Below are positions 1 through 8,864 of a DNA stretch of 64,000 bases, piece by piece (position 1 is the first letter of the stretch; the number at the start of each line of letters is the position of its first letter). The notes beneath the pieces were generated by a model. It did not search any database. It saw only the letters and a list, made by a program, of their open reading frames with translations, and had not been told where the DNA came from. Both the position numbers and the translations under genes were made by a program. The DNA lies in contig JAHJLB010000050.1 of assembly GCA_018822105.1 (NCBI GenBank), forward strand, positions 30,003 through 94,002. The letters run 5' to 3'. The stretch comes from Pseudomonadota bacterium. GTDB lineage: Bacteria > Desulfobacterota > Desulfovibrionia > Desulfovibrionales > Desulfovibrionaceae.

Positions 1-200
1 TCGTGGTGGCCCGCGGGACGGCAATTCCGTATCTTTTGGATTGTGAGTGCCTACGTGCGCCGGCGACAATTGTCAAGGCGGGCATTCACTCGCCTGGCGC
101 ACACTCCGCTTGCCTTGGGTCCGAAGCCCGGCTATCAAGGGGCACGCGACGGCCGGCCCCAGGGGCGGACATGCGCGAATTTTTTCGGGAGGCATCAGCA

Positions 201-1352
<1,152 letters not shown>

Positions 1353-1371
1353 CAGGCAAAGAAATCGACGG

Positions 1372-1432
1372 GCCGCCCGGTGCTGTCCAGCTCCCGCTCC
1401 AGCGGGCCTGGCGGGGTCGGGCGGCTCTTTTC
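1372..1432 (+). terminator. Rho-independent terminator after icd
   Basis: Arms GCCGCCCG (1372-1379) and CGGGCGGC (1418-1425) are perfectly complementary and are followed by a T-rich run. It lies 20 bases after the icd stop, between icd and the convergent Hpt-like gene. Confidence 0.6.
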
Positions 1433-1442
1433 GTGGGAGAGG

Positions 1443-1844
1443 CTATTCCGGCAATTCCACGGACCAGACGCTCGAGGGCTCCAGGGCCAGGGCGGCGATG
1501 AGCGCGCGGGCCTGCCGCAGCACAAGCTCGGCCTCGCGCCGCAGGGCTTCCAGCAGCAGGACGGCCACGCCCCTGTCGTCGCGCTTGACGGCATCGCCCA
1601 GGGCCTTGGCCTGTTCGGACATGACGTAGGCATGCACCGCGCCGGAGATGTTCACCAGGGAATGCAGGCACTGGCGGACGGCCATGACGTCCCAGGCGGC
1701 GAGATGGCTCCCCAGCTGCTCCATGCGCTCCCTGGCCTGGGGCTCAAAGAGGCCGAGCATCTGCGCGAGGATGTCCTCGTTCCCGGCAAAGGCGTCCTGC
1801 AGCGAGACCATGTTGATTCCGGTCAAGACACTCCCCACGCTCAT
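1443..1844 (-). CDS. Hpt-like (histidine phosphotransfer-fold) protein
   Basis: A 133-aa, mostly helical protein resembling Hpt domains. It has an N-terminal segment with acidic and Leu-rich helices (LAQMLGLFEPQARERMEQL), then CLHSLVNISGAVHAY, which aligns with the usual HxLKG phospho-His motif. The His is present, but the usual Lys-Gly is replaced by Val-Asn. The second helix pair (SEQAKALGDAVKRDD) also fits the fold. Hpt proteins relay phosphate from hybrid kinases to receivers. Whether this one is still active is uncertain because of the altered motif. It stands alone, convergent to icd and divergent from fdhE. The ATG at 1844 is the first usable start. Confidence 0.6.
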   Translation of the reverse strand: MSVGSVLTGINMVSLQDAFAGNEDILAQMLGLFEPQARERMEQLGSHLAAWDVMAVRQCLHSLVNISGAVHAYVMSEQAKALGDAVKRDDRGVAVLLLEALRREAELVLRQARALIAALALEPSSVWSVELPE

Positions 1845-2035
1845 GTGCTTCCCATCCCTGCCGGCAGACGCCGGTCCGCGTATTTTTCCATGTTCACTCC
1901 ATAGCTCCCCTTCGCCTGCCGCGCAAGTGCCAAGGCTGCACTAATCGCTTCCGTGTTGCATGCGCAGGCGTGCAAGGATACGGTCAAAGCCAAGGCCTGG
2001 GCTTTCCCAGGCAAATCTCCAGCAAGGATGTCCAC

Positions 2036-2923
2036 ATGCCTTCAGACGATAATGGTTTTGCGCGACTCATGAAAGAGAAGCTGGCCGAAATCCGCGCCGT
2101 GGACATCCTGCCCGAGGAGCTGGTGGGGCTGGTGGAGCGGGTGCTGCCCGTGCAGCTCGGCGCCCGGGACAAGGCCCGCGTGACCCTGCCCGAGGCCTCC
2201 GGCTGCGCCACGGTGGAGGCCCTGTTCGCGGGCAGCCCCCTCATCCTGCGCGAGAACTTCCCCCACGACTTCGAGCAGGCCCTGGGGCTGTTTGAGACCC
2301 TGCTGACCCTGCTGGCGGACAGCGGCGGCGCGGCGGGCCAGGCCGCGAAAACCCTGCGCGCGGCCCAGGCCGCGGGCGAGCTCGACCCGGCCCAGGTGCT
2401 GCGCGCCCTGCCTGCCGGAGACGAGACCCTGTTCGCGGCCTGGCGCCAGCGCCTGCCCGACAGCCCAAGGGCCCTGGATTTTCTGGCCGTCTCGTCCCTG
2501 TGGCCCGGCCTGAACGCCGCAGCCCGGGCCCTGGCCCCGCGCCTGCCCGAAAACATGCCCCACGACCAGGGGCACTGCCCGCTTTGCGGCAGCCTGCCCT
2601 ACCTGACCCTGCTGCGCGAAAAGGAGGGCCTGCGCTTCGGGGCCTGTTCCTACTGCGGGCACGAATACCGCCTGCGGCGCATCAGCTGCCCCTACTGCGA
2701 CGAGTCCGACACGGCCAAGCTCAGGCTCTTCCGCGTGGAGGAGTATCCGGGCGTGGCGGTCAGCGTCTGCGACACCTGCTCCATGTACGCCAAGACCCTG
2801 GACTTCCGCCAGCTGGGCAAGGACATGCTGCCGGCCCTGGACGACATGGCCACCGTGGCCCTGGACGTGCTGGCCCAGAGCCAGGGTTACAAGCGCCCCA
2901 CCCTTTCGGCCTGGGGCTTTTAG
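2036..2923 (+). CDS. fdhE: Formate dehydrogenase accessory protein FdhE
   Basis: FdhE is a cytoplasmic maturation factor for exported molybdenum/tungsten formate dehydrogenases; it binds the catalytic subunit and a metal through zinc-ribbon CxxC pairs. Seen: an N-terminal helical part (about residues 1-170) and a C-terminal zinc-ribbon region with HCPLCGSLP, CSYCGHEY, SCPYC and CDTCSMY, the arrangement expected for FdhE. The ATG at 2036 has an AAGGA site 7 bases upstream and gives 295 aa. An in-frame ATG at 1970 would add 22 residues without family similarity. The gene sits 9 kb from fdhAB, its likely client, and is followed by a strong bidirectional hairpin. Confidence 0.88.
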   Translation: MPSDDNGFARLMKEKLAEIRAVDILPEELVGLVERVLPVQLGARDKARVTLPEASGCATVEALFAGSPLILRENFPHDFEQALGLFETLLTLLADSGGAAGQAAKTLRAAQAAGELDPAQVLRALPAGDETLFAAWRQRLPDSPRALDFLAVSSLWPGLNAAARALAPRLPENMPHDQGHCPLCGSLPYLTLLREKEGLRFGACSYCGHEYRLRRISCPYCDESDTAKLRLFRVEEYPGVAVSVCDTCSMYAKTLDFRQLGKDMLPALDDMATVALDVLAQSQGYKRPTLSAWGF

Positions 2924-2931
2924 GCCCCGCA

Positions 2932-2984
2932 CCAAGGGGCAAGTCCGGAGCCGGGCCTTCCCCCGCTCCGGACTTGCCCCTTGG
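2932..2984. terminator. Bidirectional hairpin terminator
   Basis: A perfect 19-bp inverted repeat (2932-2950 and 2966-2984) with a 15-base spacer lies between the convergent fdhE and the minus-strand lipoprotein gene. The T-tract is poor, but the stem is very stable. Confidence 0.6.
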
Positions 2985-3009
2985 CCGCGGCCCGGCCTGG
3001 ACCAGCGGA

Positions 3010-3330
3010 CTACTTCACCGTCTTGCGGAAGGTCATGCCGCCCGTGCCCGGCATGTCCAGCTCCAGGGCGCCCGCGCCCAGGCGGACCTTGATGACGCCG
3101 CCCTGGCGCGTGTGCAGAAGCACCACCCCATTGCCCCGGGCCTCCCAGCGGAAGGGGGCCTCCTCCGCGCCCACGCAAAGCGCCCCGCCGCCATCGGGGC
3201 GCAGGGTGAGCCGCGCCGGGCCGGTGTCCACGCGTTCGCACTCATAGTCGCCCTCCAGGCCCTCCACAGGGCCCCTGCAGCCCGCAAGCAGCAGCGCAAG
3301 GGCCAGCGCAGGAAACACCCTCCGGCTCAT
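3010..3330 (-). CDS. Small lipoprotein, unknown function
   Basis: A 106-aa protein with a type II signal peptide (MSRRVFPALALALLLAGC; lipobox LAGC, Cys about residue 18), so probably a lipid-anchored envelope protein. The mature part has a short beta-rich domain with two further Cys residues (YECERV, ALCVGAEE). I do not recognise a family. It is the last gene of the minus-strand thiol/redox block; its start overlaps the end of the MauE/DoxX gene by 4 bases, which implies translational coupling. Confidence 0.72.
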   Translation of the reverse strand: MSRRVFPALALALLLAGCRGPVEGLEGDYECERVDTGPARLTLRPDGGGALCVGAEEAPFRWEARGNGVVLLHTRQGGVIKVRLGAGALELDMPGTGGMTFRKTVK

Positions 3331-3806
3331 GGTGCAATCTCCTTGAGTTTGCTCTGGTAGCGCCCTTCCAGCGCCAGCGGGGAATCAAAGAAGAAGACGT
3401 GGACGGCCATGCCCAGCCAGATCAGGTCGCGCACCACGGTCATCCAGGTCATGCGCTCCTCCAGGGAGTGGAAGCAGCCGCAGTCGATGGGCGTCTCGCG
3501 CAGCAGGTTCAGGGCCACGGCCAGGCAGAAGACCGCCAGCAGCCCGGCCAGGATGGCGCTCACCGTGCGCACGCGCACCCCGGCCACCAGCATCGCCCCG
3601 CAGATGAGCTCCAGCCAGGGCAGCGCCAGGGCCACGGCGTTCACCGCCAGGGCGGGCACGATCTGGTAGCTGGCGATGGTCTCGGCGAACTCCGCCGCGT
3701 AGCCGATCTTGTAGACGCTGGCGTAGACGAAGACCCCGCCCAGATAGATCCGGAACCCCAGGGCCAGCCAGCGGCCCAGCGCATCGCGCCACAGGCCGCG
3801 TCTCAT
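3327..3806 (-). CDS. MauE/DoxX-family membrane protein
   Basis: A 159-aa integral membrane protein with about four hydrophobic segments (around residues 14-30, 50-75, 80-100, 125-145) and the MauE/DoxX signature pattern of family members linked to thiol-disulfide chemistry. It carries a CGC pair in the loop ETPIDCGCFHSLEE, the type of Cys pair that related proteins use to pass electrons across the membrane to periplasmic thioredoxins. The genes at both ends overlap it by 4 bases (lipoprotein downstream, rhodanese/GAF protein upstream), so it belongs to the same operon as the exported thioredoxin at 5571-6119. Inference: it may reduce or partner that thioredoxin. Confidence 0.75.
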   Translation of the reverse strand: MRRGLWRDALGRWLALGFRIYLGGVFVYASVYKIGYAAEFAETIASYQIVPALAVNAVALALPWLELICGAMLVAGVRVRTVSAILAGLLAVFCLAVALNLLRETPIDCGCFHSLEERMTWMTVVRDLIWLGMAVHVFFFDSPLALEGRYQSKLKEIAP

Positions 3807-5569
3807 GGCTCCACCGGATAGCCCCGGGCCACCCAGGCCGAAAGCCCGTCGTCGATGACCATGACGCGCTCGTGCTCGCGCGCCAGGAGCCTCGCCGCCA
3901 CGTCCTCGTCCCAGCGGCGGCTGATGTTGCCGCCATAGACGATCAAGGGCGTGGACAGGGGCAGCTTGGCGAAGCGCATGATGTAGACCATGTCGAACAG
4001 GGCCGGGGTCAGGCTCACCGCCCCGCGCACGCGCCGCTGCTCGAAAAAGGCCTGGGGCCTGGCGTCCACGATGACCGCGCCCTCGCTCTGCTGCAGCTCC
4101 CGCGCCTTCTGGGCCGTGATGCTGTGGGCCGGGGGCCGGCTCAGGTGCCCGGGCACCAGGGGCACGCCGTTCGGGCTGGCCAGGTTGAACAGAAAGCCCA
4201 GGAGCATGGACGCCAGGAGGATGACCCCGCAGTCCAGCCAGGAAAAGCGCCTGGAGCGCAGGCCCTCGGCGTGCAGGAAGGCTCGCACGCGCTCCCCGGC
4301 GCGCTCCAGCAGGGCGATGGTCTGTCGGGCCTCGGTGAGCTCGGCCACGGTGCGCGTGAGCTCCTCGTTCTGCCGCACCAGGCCGTCGTTCAAGGCCGTG
4401 ATGGTGGAGAGGCGCCGCGCGCCCTGCACATAGCCCAGCAGGGTGGCCACCTGGGCGCGCAGCATCTGCGCATCCTCCTCCTCCAGCGCCTCGCCGGAGA
4501 GGGTCTCGCCCAGCACAAGCACGCCCTGCACCTCGCGGTCCAGGGCGAAGAACAGGGCGCAGGCCGGCTCAAAGGCCAGGCCGCAGCCCGCCAGCGCGTC
4601 CGCTGCAGCGGCCACGGGCTCCACGGTGAGCGGGGCCACGCTGCGCGCGCCGGTGGCGGCGAAGGCCTTGTACACCAGGACGTCCGCCGCGGCGAAGCCG
4701 GACAGCCCGGTGTCCGGCGCGCCACGGATGGCCAGGTCCACCCCGCGCCCGGCCCGGTCCAGCACCAGCGCCAGCCCGCTGCTCACGCTGAAGGCCCCGA
4801 GCATGGTCAAGAGGAAGCTGTCCAGGACCTTCCGCACCTCGTGCAGGTGCGCCAGCTCCCCGGCCAACTCGTTGATGGCCGCCAGCTGGTGCACGCGGCG
4901 GTCCAGGCGGCGCTGCGCCGTCTGCGAGGCGGCCAGGGTCTCGGTGAGGCGGTCGTTCTTGCGGCCCAGGTCCACGCTGAGCTGGCGGATGCTGCTGACG
5001 GCCAGGGCCCCGCGCAAGGCGCCCATGAGGATGTAGAGCAGGCTCTGCAGCAGGTCCGCGGCGTCCTGGTGCAGGGCGGTCCCGCCCCCGGCCAAAAGCG
5101 GCCCCAGGGCCAAAAGCCCGCAATGCTCCTCGTCCACGGTGAAGCAGTACAGGATGTCCATGCCCCTGGGCAGCAGGCTGTCGCCCCCGGCCTGATCGCG
5201 CTGGATGGCCCGTATCTTGGAGACCTGGAAGTCGCCGTCCAGGTCGCGGTAGGGGAAATAGGCGTCGCAGATCTCGGGCAGGCGCTGCTCCAGAGCCTCG
5301 GCCTCCGCCGCGGGCAGCCCGCGCGAAAGCACCATCCCCTCGCAGGCCGCCGGGCGGGCCAGCACGGCCACGCCGCACCTGGCCCCCACAGGCCCCATGG
5401 CCGTGAGCAGGAAGGTCTCCACGATCTTGCGCGGCTGCAGGATGCCGGAAAGCTCCTGGGCGGTCTCCAGCAAAACGCGCATGCCCAGGCGCTTGCGCTC
5501 CAGCTCCAGGCGCATGTCCTGCCCCACGTCGTCCGGGCCTACCGCCGAATACCCTGTGCCGCCTTCCAC
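3803..5569 (-). CDS. GAF-like/coiled-coil sensor protein with degenerate rhodanese domain
   Basis: A 588-aa protein. Visible parts: a GAF-like region (about 30-190), a coiled coil (about 195-240), a second GAF-like region (about 245-395), another coiled coil (about 400-445), one membrane segment (WLDCGVILLASMLLGFLF, about 455-475) and a C-terminal rhodanese-fold domain (about 490-588, from HSITAQKARELQ). In the rhodanese loop the catalytic Cys is absent: the segment reads LIVYGGNISRRW where active rhodaneses have Cys after the Tyr. The domain therefore probably binds rather than transfers sulfur. There is no kinase domain. The GTG at 5569 is one base after the upstream stop; a GGAGG lies 12 bases upstream, so a start at the Met codon at 5515 is also possible. 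Confidence 0.7.
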   Translation of the reverse strand: MEGGTGYSAVGPDDVGQDMRLELERKRLGMRVLLETAQELSGILQPRKIVETFLLTAMGPVGARCGVAVLARPAACEGMVLSRGLPAAEAEALEQRLPEICDAYFPYRDLDGDFQVSKIRAIQRDQAGGDSLLPRGMDILYCFTVDEEHCGLLALGPLLAGGGTALHQDAADLLQSLLYILMGALRGALAVSSIRQLSVDLGRKNDRLTETLAASQTAQRRLDRRVHQLAAINELAGELAHLHEVRKVLDSFLLTMLGAFSVSSGLALVLDRAGRGVDLAIRGAPDTGLSGFAAADVLVYKAFAATGARSVAPLTVEPVAAAADALAGCGLAFEPACALFFALDREVQGVLVLGETLSGEALEEEDAQMLRAQVATLLGYVQGARRLSTITALNDGLVRQNEELTRTVAELTEARQTIALLERAGERVRAFLHAEGLRSRRFSWLDCGVILLASMLLGFLFNLASPNGVPLVPGHLSRPPAHSITAQKARELQQSEGAVIVDARPQAFFEQRRVRGAVSLTPALFDMVYIMRFAKLPLSTPLIVYGGNISRRWDEDVAARLLAREHERVMVIDDGLSAWVARGYPVEP

Positions 5570-5570
5570 G

Positions 5571-6119
5571 CTACCGGATCGCCTCCTTGATGCGCGCCAG
5601 CATGGCCTCGACGTCCTCGTCCACGCCCAGGTGGGCGAAGAGGACCTTGCCCGCCGGGGTGACGAGCATGGTGAAGGGCGTCTTGGGCTCGTGCAGGAGC
5701 TTGTGGTTCTTGTAGTGCTCGTCCGCCACCAGGGGATATTTGTAGATGCCGTTCTGGCGCAGGCTCTGCACCTCCATGTCCGTGCCGCCGGCGGCCAGGC
5801 CGAGCATCAGCACCTCTCCGGCCTGGATGCGCCGGGCCAGGCGGGCGTAGAGGGCGTTGAAGGCGCGCACCTGCTTGGCGCACTCGGCGCAGTAGACGCC
5901 GATGACCTCCAGCACGATGACCTTGGCCTTGAGATCCTTCAGGCGGAAGGTCTTTTTCCCGGCCACGCCGAGTTCCTGCGCGTCCTGGGCGAAGGAGGGG
6001 GCCTTCAGGCTCAGGGCGGGCAGGGTCTGGCCGGGCACGGGCAGGGGCTCCGCCGCGAACAACGGCCCGGCGGCCAGGACAAGGGCGAGAAGCGCGGCTA
6101 TGGGAAAGTGCATCCGCAT
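5571..6119 (-). CDS. Exported TlpA-like thioredoxin-fold protein
   Basis: A 182-aa protein with a cleavable signal peptide (MRMHFPIAALLALVLAAGPLFA) and a thioredoxin/AhpC-TSA fold. The redox motif is VYCAEC (CxxC, about residue 85), followed by a conserved cis-Pro region (KTPFTMLVTPAGKVLF). It probably acts in the periplasm as a thiol-disulfide reductase. It resembles the protein at 16236-16811 just after fdhAB. The ATG at 6119 has GGAGAG 7-8 bases upstream. It is transcribed with the rhodanese/GAF gene, whose start lies immediately after this stop. Confidence 0.82.
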   Translation of the reverse strand: MRMHFPIAALLALVLAAGPLFAAEPLPVPGQTLPALSLKAPSFAQDAQELGVAGKKTFRLKDLKAKVIVLEVIGVYCAECAKQVRAFNALYARLARRIQAGEVLMLGLAAGGTDMEVQSLRQNGIYKYPLVADEHYKNHKLLHEPKTPFTMLVTPAGKVLFAHLGVDEDVEAMLARIKEAIR

Positions 6120-6136
6120 GATAGTCTCTCCTCGGC

Positions 6137-6853
6137 TCAGGGCGCGGCCAGGGCTTCGGCGTCGGTGTCGTAGGTCTCCACCAGCTTGGCGATGCCGACG
6201 ATTTCAAACACCTTGCGGAAGTTCTCGGACAACCCGGCGATGTACACCCGCTCGCTGCGCTCCCGCGCGTCCAGCAGCAGCTGGGTCAGAAGGGCCAGGC
6301 CGGCTCCGTTGGTGGAGGCGGACTCGTCGAAGTGCAGGATGATGCGCGGACGGCCAAGCTCGCGGGCGCGCTCCATGGCCCGGGCCAGAAAGGGCTCGGA
6401 GCGGGCCGTGACGCTGCCCCGGATGGTCAGGATGGCCGCGGCCGGGGTGTCCTCCACGCTGATCTCCTCGGCCTTGCTCTTGGCGATGGCGATGCGCTCC
6501 TCGGCGCGCTTCAGGGCCTGGCTCAAGGCCACGCGCTGCACGGGCTTGTTGATGAAGTCCGTGGCGTCCAGGTTCAGCGCCCGGATGGCCAGGTCCATGT
6601 CCCCGTGGCCGGTGATGACGATGACCTCGGCGTGGGGGTCGATCTCCTTGATGCGCTTCAAGACCTCGATGCCGTCCATGACCGGCATCTTGATGTCCGT
6701 CAGGACCACGCTGGGCCGCTCGCGCTCGAAGGCTTCCAGGCCCTCGGCCCCGTTGGCCGCGGTGAGTATCTCGTAGCCGTAGGCCGCCAGAAGCAGCCGG
6801 AACATGTTCAAGGTCGGCTGCTCGTCGTCGATGACAAGAATTTTCCGCTCCAC
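6137..6853 (-). CDS. Response regulator: receiver plus STAS domain
   Basis: A 238-aa protein. The N-terminal receiver (1-120) has the acidic pair (IDDEQ), the phospho-acceptor Asp in LTDIKMPVMDG, the Thr switch (VITGHG) and Lys in NKPVQR. The C-terminal STAS/anti-sigma-antagonist-like domain (about 135-235) contains HFDESASTNGAGLALLTQLL, matching the STAS helix with the regulatory Ser/Thr region. There is no DNA-binding domain, so output is likely by protein partner, for example partner switching. The start is GTG with AGGAG 7 bases upstream. The histidine kinase immediately upstream (6870) is the obvious cognate sensor. Confidence 0.85.
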   Translation of the reverse strand: MERKILVIDDEQPTLNMFRLLLAAYGYEILTAANGAEGLEAFERERPSVVLTDIKMPVMDGIEVLKRIKEIDPHAEVIVITGHGDMDLAIRALNLDATDFINKPVQRVALSQALKRAEERIAIAKSKAEEISVEDTPAAAILTIRGSVTARSEPFLARAMERARELGRPRIILHFDESASTNGAGLALLTQLLLDARERSERVYIAGLSENFRKVFEIVGIAKLVETYDTDAEALAAP

Positions 6854-6869
6854 GCAAACACTCCTCTCG

Positions 6870-8864
6870 TTATTGCACTTGCGGGAAGAACAGACGGAAG
6901 GTGGTGCCCTTCCCCGGCTCGCTGTCGATGCGTATCTGGCCGCCGTAGTCCCGCACTATCCCGTAGGTGATGGCCAGGCCCAGGCCCATGCCCTGGCCGG
7001 TCTCCTTGGTGGTGAAGAAGGGCTCGAAGATCTTGTCGCGCACGCTGTCCGGGATGCCCACCCCGGAGTCGGAGACATCCACGGCCACGCCCCCGCCCTC
7101 GGCGCTGGTGCGGATGCCGATAAAGCGCCGGGCGTCCATGTCCGAGGCCTTGCTGGCCTCGTTGATGGCGTCGCGGGCGTTGGTCAGGAGGTTGAAGAAG
7201 ACCTGCTGCAGACGGTTGTCCTGGACCAGGATGGGCGGCAGGTCGCCTCCGAGATCGAGGTTGAAGCGGATGTTGTCCAGCTCGAACTGGCGGCGCACGA
7301 TGGTCAGCACGCTGCCGATGGGCTTGTTCACGTCGATGCGCTCTTTCAGCATCTCGGCCTTGCGGCCGAAGGCCCGCAGGGTGTTGATGATCTCGGCGGC
7401 GCGGTCCACCTGGGCGCTGATCTCGAGCACCACCTCGTGGAACTGCTCCGGGGTGGCCGTGCGCCCCTGCTCCTCCATGAGGGCCAGGAACTCGCTGCCC
7501 ATCTTGATGGCGTTGAGCGGCTGGTTCAGCTCATGGGCGATGCCCGCGCTCATCTCGCCCAGGGACTTCATCTTGCCCGCCTGGATGAGCTGGGCGTCCT
7601 TCTCGATCATCTCGGTGATGTCCGTGACGGCGATGATGATGGCGTGCCGCCCCCGGTAGGAGATGGGGCAGGCGTGGACGTTGACGTAGAAGGGCTTGTT
7701 GCCCTTTTTGTAGTGCAGCACCTTGGGGTGGTACAGGCAGCCGGTGCCGCCGCTCTTGCCCTCAAAGGTGATGAGGCAGTCGCTGCGGTTTTCCGGCCCC
7801 AGGGCCAGGTAGGACAGGCCCAGGAGCTCGTCCTTCTCGTAGCCATAGAGCTCCTGGGCGCGCGGGTTGGCGTCCACGATGCGGAAGTCCTCGCAGTCCA
7901 CCACGAACACCGGGTCCGGGCCGGAGTCGAACAGCGAGCGGTACTTCTCCTCGCTCTCGCGCAGGCGCCTGCGGTAGAGCTTGATGCTCCAGACCATGTT
8001 GCGGAAGCTGTCGCCCAGCTGCACCACCTCGTCGCCCTGGCGCTTGCGGTAGAACACGCAGTTCTTGCAGGTGCGGTGGGCCGCGGCCTGCCGGGCCGAC
8101 TGGTCGAAGTGCCAGCAGGGCATCTCGGTGTTCACGTAGGCCGGGCACTCCGCGGGCCGCCAGTTCTGGTCCTCCTCCTGGAAGTCGAGGGAGATGTCGA
8201 AGTTCCCGCGCGAGAGCTCGTCGGAGATGCGCGTGAGCTTGGAGATGGGCCGGGTGATGTACTGGGTGATGCGGTTTGAGAGGAAGAAGATGATGCCGAT
8301 GATGGCCGAGATGAAGCCCAGGAAGGTCAGCCGCAGCTTGGAGATGAGGTTGTCGATGTGGCTCTTGGACAGGCCCACGTGCACGGTGCCGATGCGGTAC
8401 AGGCCCTCCTTGATGGGCACGGCGATGTCGTGGATGGACTCCTGCTCCACCGTGACCAGGCGCAGGCTGCGGCTCATGTTCTGGGGCACCTGGTTGGCCA
8501 GGCGCAGCTCGCTGGGAAAGGGCCGGGTCATGGTGTGGGCCAGCACTTCGCCGCCCTGGTCCGTGATGAAGATGTAGGAGATGAGGTTCTTGCGCTCGTG
8601 CAGGCGGGCCTCGTCAAAGATGAGCGAGAGCAGCTGCGGATAGTTCTTGTCCAGCATGTAGGTGCCGCCGCGTTCGGCGATGGAGTGGGCAATGGCGCTG
8701 CCGCGCATCTCCAGCTCGGCCGTGAGCGAGGACACGAGGATGTAGCGGGCCACAAAGGCGATGGCCACGCTGATCAAGAGCACCACGGCCAGGATGGAGC
8801 CGAAGATCTTGTTCTTCAGGCTGAGCGAGCCGTAGCGGCGCAGGGAGTCCTGCAAGACGCTCAT
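6870..8864 (-). CDS. Membrane histidine kinase with Cys-rich insert, PAS, HisKA and HATPase
   Basis: A 664-aa sensor kinase. TM1 is about 18-40, followed by a periplasmic sensor region 41-177, TM2 about 178-198, HAMP from about 199, a Cys-cluster segment (C240, C250, C266, C269, with CWHF and CKNC), a PAS domain about 303-420 (YRSLFDSGPDPVFVVD), HisKA with His444 in [11 protein letters not shown], and a HATPase with the N box (FFNLLTNARDAI) and GQGMGLGLAI. The Cys segment resembles the CW/CxxC inserts of other deltaproteobacterial HAMP kinases and could hold a metal or thiol switch. Its ATG overlaps the stop of the upstream binding protein by 4 bases (ATGA), so the two are translationally coupled. 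REC-STAS follows as the probable output. Confidence 0.9.
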   Translation of the reverse strand: MSVLQDSLRRYGSLSLKNKIFGSILAVVLLISVAIAFVARYILVSSLTAELEMRGSAIAHSIAERGGTYMLDKNYPQLLSLIFDEARLHERKNLISYIFITDQGGEVLAHTMTRPFPSELRLANQVPQNMSRSLRLVTVEQESIHDIAVPIKEGLYRIGTVHVGLSKSHIDNLISKLRLTFLGFISAIIGIIFFLSNRITQYITRPISKLTRISDELSRGNFDISLDFQEEDQNWRPAECPAYVNTEMPCWHFDQSARQAAAHRTCKNCVFYRKRQGDEVVQLGDSFRNMVWSIKLYRRRLRESEEKYRSLFDSGPDPVFVVDCEDFRIVDANPRAQELYGYEKDELLGLSYLALGPENRSDCLITFEGKSGGTGCLYHPKVLHYKKGNKPFYVNVHACPISYRGRHAIIIAVTDITEMIEKDAQLIQAGKMKSLGEMSAGIAHELNQPLNAIKMGSEFLALMEEQGRTATPEQFHEVVLEISAQVDRAAEIINTLRAFGRKAEMLKERIDVNKPIGSVLTIVRRQFELDNIRFNLDLGGDLPPILVQDNRLQQVFFNLLTNARDAINEASKASDMDARRFIGIRTSAEGGGVAVDVSDSGVGIPDSVRDKIFEPFFTTKETGQGMGLGLAITYGIVRDYGGQIRIDSEPGKGTTFRLFFPQVQ

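Noticed and set aside
3..200. N-terminal extension of isocitrate dehydrogenase
   Set aside because: The added 66 residues have no family similarity, and a GTG with a good ribosome-binding site starts at 201.
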